From: Parcubacteria bacterium DG_74_1
GTDB taxonomy: Bacteria > Patescibacteriota > Minisyncoccia > Minisyncoccales > DG-74-1
Assembly: GCA_001303125.1 (NCBI GenBank)
Contig: LJNE01000004.1
Coordinates: 1 to 33,688 of the forward strand
Reading direction: 5' to 3'
Length of the DNA: 33,688 bases
Below the pieces are notes generated by a model that had not been told where the DNA came from, did not search any database, and saw nothing but the letters and a program-made list of their open reading frames with translations. The translations under genes and the position numbers were made by a program. Of the stretch, positions 30,080 through 33,688 are shown in pieces (within the stretch, counting starts at the first letter, position 1; every line of letters starts with the position of its first letter).

Positions 30080-30451
30080 ATGATTCAGCCACGCAGTATG
30101 TTAAAAGTTGCTGACAATACAGGAGCAAAGATTCTCCAATGCTTTCATGTCCTCGGTGGCTCAAAAAGAAAATATGCCCAATTAGGAGATGTTATTGTCG
30201 GAACAATAAAAAAAGCCGAACCAAGAAGATTAGTAAAAAAGCACGATGTAGTTAGGGCAGTAATTATTAGGCAGAAAAAATTCTTGCGTCGGCCGACAGG
30301 TATCTATATTCGATTTGATGATAATGCCTGCGTTATTCTGGAAGGAAAGACAAAAGCTCCTAAAGGAGGAAGAATTTTAGGGCCAGTAGCAAGAGAAGTA
30401 AAAGAAAAAGGATTCGAGAAAATAGCGGCATTGGCGGAAGAACTGATATAA
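30080..30451 (+). CDS. rplN: 50S ribosomal protein L14
   Basis: uL14, 123 residues at the subunit interface. MIQPRSMLKVADNTGAKILQ, VLGGSKRKYAQLGDVIVGTI and IRFDDNACVILEGKTKAPKG are the standard blocks, ending GPVAREVKEKGFEKIAALAE. Length and order are canonical. Confidence 0.96.
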   Translation: MIQPRSMLKVADNTGAKILQCFHVLGGSKRKYAQLGDVIVGTIKKAEPRRLVKKHDVVRAVIIRQKKFLRRPTGIYIRFDDNACVILEGKTKAPKGGRILGPVAREVKEKGFEKIAALAEELI

Positions 30452-30502
30452 TGATAGATACAAGATTAAAGCGAGGTTCACATAAGATTATTTAGCATTT
30501 AT

Positions 30503-30856
30503 ATGAAGATAAAAAAAGGCGATACAGTTTTAATAATTTCAGGAAAAGATAGGGGCAAGAAGGGTAAAGTTTTAGAAGCTCTTTCAAAAGAAGGAAAAAT
30601 TTCGATTGAAGGTATAAACTTGATGAAAAAACATCAGAAACCAAAAAAAAGCGGAGAAAAAGGCCAGATTGTTCAGTTACCAAAACCAATTGATATCTCA
30701 AATGTAAAGTTAATTTGCCCAAAATGCGGAAAGGCTACTAGGATCGGGTACAAATTATTCAAAGAGCATCGCTCTTCTCATGCCTCAGCTGAAGCCTTGG
30801 CGGCAGAAGATAAGAAAAAATACAGAATATGCAAGAAGTGCGGACAAGAAATTTAA
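30503..30856 (+). CDS. rplX: 50S ribosomal protein L24
   Basis: uL24, 117 residues. The KOW motif is in KKGDTVLIISGKDRGKKGKV, followed by GINLMKKHQKPKKSGEKGQI and PIDISNVKLICPKCGKATRI. Two Cys pairs (CPKC and the C-terminal CKKC) could bind zinc. An extra Ala/Glu-rich stretch (HRSSHASAEALAAEDKKK) lengthens the loop between them. About 50 bases precede its ATG with no Shine-Dalgarno. Confidence 0.95.
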   Translation: MKIKKGDTVLIISGKDRGKKGKVLEALSKEGKISIEGINLMKKHQKPKKSGEKGQIVQLPKPIDISNVKLICPKCGKATRIGYKLFKEHRSSHASAEALAAEDKKKYRICKKCGQEI

Positions 30857-30871
30857 AAATGGATCAATTAT

Positions 30872-31429
30872 ATGCTTAAACTAAAAGATAAATATAATAG
30901 TGAAGCAATTCCCGGAATGATGGAGAGGTTTAATTATAAGAATGCCATGGCGGTTCCTAAACTTGAAAAAACAGTGATTAATGTTGGTTTCGGAAGATTG
31001 ATTGCTGGTAAAAATTCCGACGAGCAGAAAAAGATTCAAAATGTCATCCTAGGGGATCTGAGCTTAATTTCTGGTCAGAAACCAGTTCTTAAGAAAGCCA
31101 AAAAATCAATTTCTGCCTTTAAAACAAGAAAAGGCCAAGTTATCGGAGCTACCGTTATTTTAAGAGGAAGAAAGATGTCTGATTTTTTAGAAAGATTAAT
31201 TCATATTGCTCTCCCCAGATTACGGGATTTTCAAGGAATAGAAACTTCTTCTTTTGATAAAAAGGGAAATTTAACTATCGGAATCAGCGAGCATATTGCT
31301 TTCCCAGAAATTTTACCAGAAAAGGCCAAAAACATTTTTGGTTTAGAGATAACAGTAGTTAGCACAGCGAGAACCCGTGAAGAAGGTATAGAATTATTAA
31401 GATTACTTGGTTTTCCAATAAAACAATGA
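30872..31429 (+). CDS. rplE: 50S ribosomal protein L5
   Basis: uL5, 185 residues, contacts 5S rRNA and P-site t[23 protein letters not shown] opens the protein, then [55 protein letters not shown] and [19 protein letters not shown]. The last codons overlap the rpsN ATG by four bases (ATGA). Confidence 0.95.
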   Translation: MLKLKDKYNSEAIPGMMERFNYKNAMAVPKLEKTVINVGFGRLIAGKNSDEQKKIQNVILGDLSLISGQKPVLKKAKKSISAFKTRKGQVIGATVILRGRKMSDFLERLIHIALPRLRDFQGIETSSFDKKGNLTIGISEHIAFPEILPEKAKNIFGLEITVVSTARTREEGIELLRLLGFPIKQ

Positions 31430-31611
31430 CGACTAAAGCGCAAATAGCAAAATCGCAAAAGAAACCAAAATATAAAAGTCGAGTTGTCAGACGCTGTTTT
31501 CGTTGTGGGAGAAAAAGAGGATATATGAGAAAATTTGGGTTGTGCAGAATTTGCTTTAGAGAATTGGCTAATCAAGGATTGATACCAGGAGTAAAAAAAT
31601 CATCATGGTAA
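31426..31611 (+). CDS. rpsN: 30S ribosomal protein S14, zinc-binding type
   Basis: uS14 of the short zinc (type Z) form, 61 residues. Cysteines in CFRCGRK and CRICFREL make the zinc site, and the C-terminus ends [11 protein letters not shown]. Translationally coupled to rplE. Confidence 0.95.
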   Translation: MTTKAQIAKSQKKPKYKSRVVRRCFRCGRKRGYMRKFGLCRICFRELANQGLIPGVKKSSW

Positions 31612-31626
31612 ACCGTTGATACAACC

Positions 31627-32013
31627 ATGGATCCTATTTCCGATATGTTAACTTCTATAAGAAATGCTCTGGCCGTGAAACATTCAACGGTTATTATTCC
31701 TTTTTCCAATTTAAAATATGAGATTGCCAAAATTTTTGAAAAAGAAGGCCTTGTTGAGAGAATTGAAAAAAAAGGGAAAAAATCAAAAAGGCTTATTGAG
31801 ATTACCTTGAAATATAGTGATAATGAACCGGCAATTTCGGGATTAAAGAGGATATCGAAACCTGGTCAAAGAATTTACTCTAATTGGAAGAAGATAAAAA
31901 GAGTTAAAGGAGGTTACGGAATGGCGATTATTTCTACTTCAAAAGGTCTAATGACCAACAAAGAGGCCAGAAAAAATAAAGTAGGAGGAGAGATGATTTG
32001 TGAGGTATGGTAA
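31627..32013 (+). CDS. rpsH: 30S ribosomal protein S8
   Basis: uS8, 128 residues. MDPISDMLTSIRNALAVKHS, then SNLKYEIAKIFEKEGLVERI, RISKPGQRIYSNWKKIKRVK and a C-terminal GMAIISTSKGLMTNKEARKN and GGEMICEVW match the family. In E. coli S8 represses the spc operon by binding mRNA; no such site was recognised here. Confidence 0.95.
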   Translation: MDPISDMLTSIRNALAVKHSTVIIPFSNLKYEIAKIFEKEGLVERIEKKGKKSKRLIEITLKYSDNEPAISGLKRISKPGQRIYSNWKKIKRVKGGYGMAIISTSKGLMTNKEARKNKVGGEMICEVW

Positions 32014-32063
32014 CTATTCTATAGGCGTAGGGTTACCACAAGTAAAATCAAAAGATAAAAATT

Positions 32064-32609
32064 ATGTCAAGAATAGGCAGAAAACCTATTTTAATACCGG
32101 GAGACGCGGAAGTAAAGATTGAGGGCAATGTTATTATCGCCAAAGGTCCTAAGGGTGAGCTTTCTAAAGAATTTAGACCTGAAATTACAATTGAGATAAA
32201 AGAAAGCAGAATTTTTGTTTCACCCCGGATTGAAAACAAGCAAACCAGGGCGTTATGGGGTTTAACCAGAGCCTTAATATCCAATATGGTAAAAGGAGTG
32301 ACCGAGGGTTTTGAAAAAAAATTGGAGATAGAGGGTCTAGGCTTCAAAGCCCAAGTAACAGGAAATGACCTAGAATTGTTTATCGGATTTAGCCATTCTG
32401 TTAAAGTAAGAGCACCAGAAAATGTAAAGTTTACAGTTGAAAAAAATATTATTACTGTCTCTGGCCCCGACTTGGAAAAGGTTTCTCAGATTGCCGCCAA
32501 AATAAGAAAGACAAAACCAGCTGAACCCTATAAAGGCAAGGGAATTAAATATCTCGGTGAGGTAATTAGAAGAAAAGTGGGAAAGAAAGTGGTGACAACG
32601 GCCGTATAA
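32064..32609 (+). CDS. rplF: 50S ribosomal protein L6
   Basis: uL6, 181 residues near the factor-binding site. MSRIGRKPILIPGDAEVKIE, VIIAKGPKGELSKEF, GVTEGFEKKLEIEGLGFKAQ, LFIGFSHSV and KTKPAEPYKGKGIKYLGEVI are standard. An imperfect hairpin (32642-32683) lies between it and rplR. Confidence 0.95.
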   Translation: MSRIGRKPILIPGDAEVKIEGNVIIAKGPKGELSKEFRPEITIEIKESRIFVSPRIENKQTRALWGLTRALISNMVKGVTEGFEKKLEIEGLGFKAQVTGNDLELFIGFSHSVKVRAPENVKFTVEKNIITVSGPDLEKVSQIAAKIRKTKPAEPYKGKGIKYLGEVIRRKVGKKVVTTAV

Positions 32610-32641
32610 AGTTATGTTTGCTGAATTTACAATTCGTCTCA

Positions 32642-32683
32642 CGTTGAGCGAAGCGAAACTAAAGATTAAGTTTTGCTTCAACG
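32642..32683. repeat. Intergenic imperfect hairpin before rplR
   Basis: CGTTGAGCGAAGCGAAACT (32642-32660) pairs with AGTTTTGCTTCAACG (32669-32683) with a four-base bulge. The AGCGAAGCGAA core resembles small hairpin loops elsewhere in the window (12601-12625 and 16857-16867). No function is known. Confidence 0.45.
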
Positions 32684-32710
32684 ATCATCTCAATAAAAAA
32701 ATTTACTTCG

Positions 32711-33037
32711 ATGCTGAAAAAACAAGAAAAAAGATATAGGCGTCGTAAAAAAGTTAGAGCCAAAATATTCGGAACCGCAAAACTACCGCGTCTATCTGTT
32801 TTTAAATCTAATCAGTATATCTATGTTCAATTGATCGATGACGATAAGGGTAGAACGATTGTTTCAGCTAAGGGTAAATTGAACATCAAGCAGGCAAAAA
32901 AAACAGGAGAATTAATTGCCAAAAAAGCCCGGGAAAAAAAGATTGAGAAAGTAGTTTTCGATCGAGGAGGATACGGATACCATGGAAGAGTGAAAGCGAT
33001 AGCCGAAGGAGCTAGAGAAGGAGGACTTAAGTTTTAA
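32711..33037 (+). CDS. rplR: 50S ribosomal protein L18
   Basis: uL18, 108 residues, binds 5S r[23 protein letters not shown] and [20 protein letters not shown] open the domain, and [20 protein letters not shown] and AREGGLKF close it. Length is typical. Confidence 0.95.
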   Translation: MLKKQEKRYRRRKKVRAKIFGTAKLPRLSVFKSNQYIYVQLIDDDKGRTIVSAKGKLNIKQAKKTGELIAKKAREKKIEKVVFDRGGYGYHGRVKAIAEGAREGGLKF

Positions 33038-33067
33038 TTTTGAATTCCAAATTTTAAAATTTAAATC

Positions 33068-33559
33068 ATGATTATTCAAAAAAATAAGTTTCTAGGAGAT
33101 AAATTTAGGAAAAAGGACGAATTTGAGTCCAAGCTTTTAGATTTGGCCAGAGTAGCCCATACTAGGGCCGGGGGAAAAAAATTAAGATTTAGGGCAATAA
33201 TCGTTACCGGAGATAAAGCTGGGAAAGTGGGCGTAGGTGTAGCTTCTGGGTTAGATGTCGCCCAGGCGGTGGAAAAAGCTACTTTTCAGGCAAAGAGAAA
33301 TTTAATTAAAATCCCAATTGTTGAAAATACTATTCCTCACGAAGTAGAGGCCAAATTTGGGCCAGCCCAAATTTTGCTTAGACCTCAAAGAAAAGGCCGG
33401 GGTTTGGTAGCCGGCGGAACAGTAAGAATTATCTGTCAGTTAGCTGGGATAAAAAATATTTCATCTAAGGTTTTAAGTAGAACCGGAAATAAATTAAATA
33501 ACGCTAGAGCAACCATAAAAGCGCTCAAAAAAATCAAATATGCAACTTCACGAAATTAA
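33068..33559 (+). CDS. rpsE: 30S ribosomal protein S5
   Basis: uS5, 163 residues. The dsRNA-binding-like half has LDLARVAHTRAGGKKLRFRA and IIVTGDKAGKVGVGVASGLD; the second half has GPAQILLRPQRKGRGLVAGG and RTGNKLNNARATIKALKKI. Its 3' end overlaps the rplO start by 20 bases, so no rpmD (L30) can lie between them. Confidence 0.95.
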   Translation: MIIQKNKFLGDKFRKKDEFESKLLDLARVAHTRAGGKKLRFRAIIVTGDKAGKVGVGVASGLDVAQAVEKATFQAKRNLIKIPIVENTIPHEVEAKFGPAQILLRPQRKGRGLVAGGTVRIICQLAGIKNISSKVLSRTGNKLNNARATIKALKKIKYATSRN

Positions 33560-33688
33560 GCCAATCCATAAATTAAAAAAGTCAAAACGCATTGGCCGCG
33601 GCGGTAAAAGAGGTACTTATTCTGGTCGGGGAATAAAAGGCCAGAAATCTAGGGCCGGCCGGAGGTTTAAGCCGGTTATCAGGGAATT
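33540..33688 (+). CDS. rplO: 50S ribosomal protein L15 (cut by window end)
   Basis: Starts at ATG 33540 inside rpsE and runs off the window after 49 codons. MQLHEIKPIHKLKKSKRIGR, then GGKRGTYSGRGIKGQKSRAG and RRFKPVIRE match the Gly-rich N-terminus of uL15. L30 is absent at this position, as is known for CPR bacteria. Confidence 0.92.
   Translation, partial: MQLHEIKPIHKLKKSKRIGRGGKRGTYSGRGIKGQKSRAGRRFKPVIRE

Noticed and set aside
1-33688. CRISPR array, insertion sequence, prophage or toxin-antitoxin locus
   Set aside because: No regularly spaced direct repeats, transposase, integrase, phage structural gene or recognisable toxin pair was seen.

Overview
The window looks like a piece of a Patescibacteria (CPR, Parcubacteria-like) chromosome. 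It is A+T-rich with tightly packed, mostly co-directional genes. It carries a bacterial str-S10-spc ribosomal protein run in which L15 overlaps the end of S5, leaving no room for rpmD; loss of L30 is a known CPR trait. L22 and L23 carry charged extensions, many starts lack a clear Shine-Dalgarno, and small families common in these genomes (DUF5679, DUF1858, DUF134) are present. The assignment is inferred from gene content; no 16S gene is present.

Region 1 (1-8.3 kb, + strand) is a compact redox/metal cluster: the tail of a coiled-coil protein, two small NifX/NifB-type cofactor-binding proteins, a stand-alone FMN glutamate-synthase domain, a thioredoxin fused to a ferredoxin:thioredoxin-reductase catalytic domain, an MBL hydrolase, a family 4 uracil-DNA glycosylase, peptide deformylase, a Zn/Mn-type ABC pair (ATPase plus permease, no binding protein), a MinD-like ATPase with an inserted 2[4Fe-4S] ferredoxin, a cation diffusion facilitator with a Cys-rich tail, a DUF134 DNA-binding protein and a 4Fe-4S ferredoxin. 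No nitrogenase gene is present, so this is probably a metal/Fe-S or thiol-redox module rather than nitrogen fixation. Two single-base frame breaks are apparent at the UDG/deformylase junction.

Region 2 (8.4-11 kb) is a minimal sulfur module: SufC, a short SufB/SufD-type scaffold and MnmA (tRNA 2-thiouridylase), joined by overlapping genes.

Region 3 (11-17.1 kb) holds a MacA/MacB-like export cassette (adaptor, ATPase, permease), a thioredoxin-CcdA-like membrane fusion, an SDR oxidoreductase, a DUF1858 protein, an 80-nt inverted repeat and a DUF5679 zinc ribbon too short for routine ORF calling.

Region 4 (17.1-19.7 kb) holds the decayed 3' end of an MBL/ComEC-like gene, an unusually long adenylate-kinase-like protein, a promoter-hairpin-terminator unit that I propose is 6S RNA, and, on the minus strand, rpmB (L28) followed by tRNA-Pro(GGG). 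A divergent M50 site-2 protease follows.

Region 5 (19.7 kb to the end) is rpsL-rpsG-fusA-tuf-rpsJ-rplC-rplD-rplW-rplB-rpsS-rplV-rpsC-rplP-rpmC-rpsQ-rplN-rplX-rplE-rpsN-rpsH-rplF-rplR-rpsE-rplO (cut by the window edge). Promoters are visible before rpsL, tuf and rplC. Hairpins before fusA, tuf and rplC suggest leader-based control; the one before rplC has the form of an intrinsic terminator. No CRISPR array, insertion sequence or prophage gene was seen.
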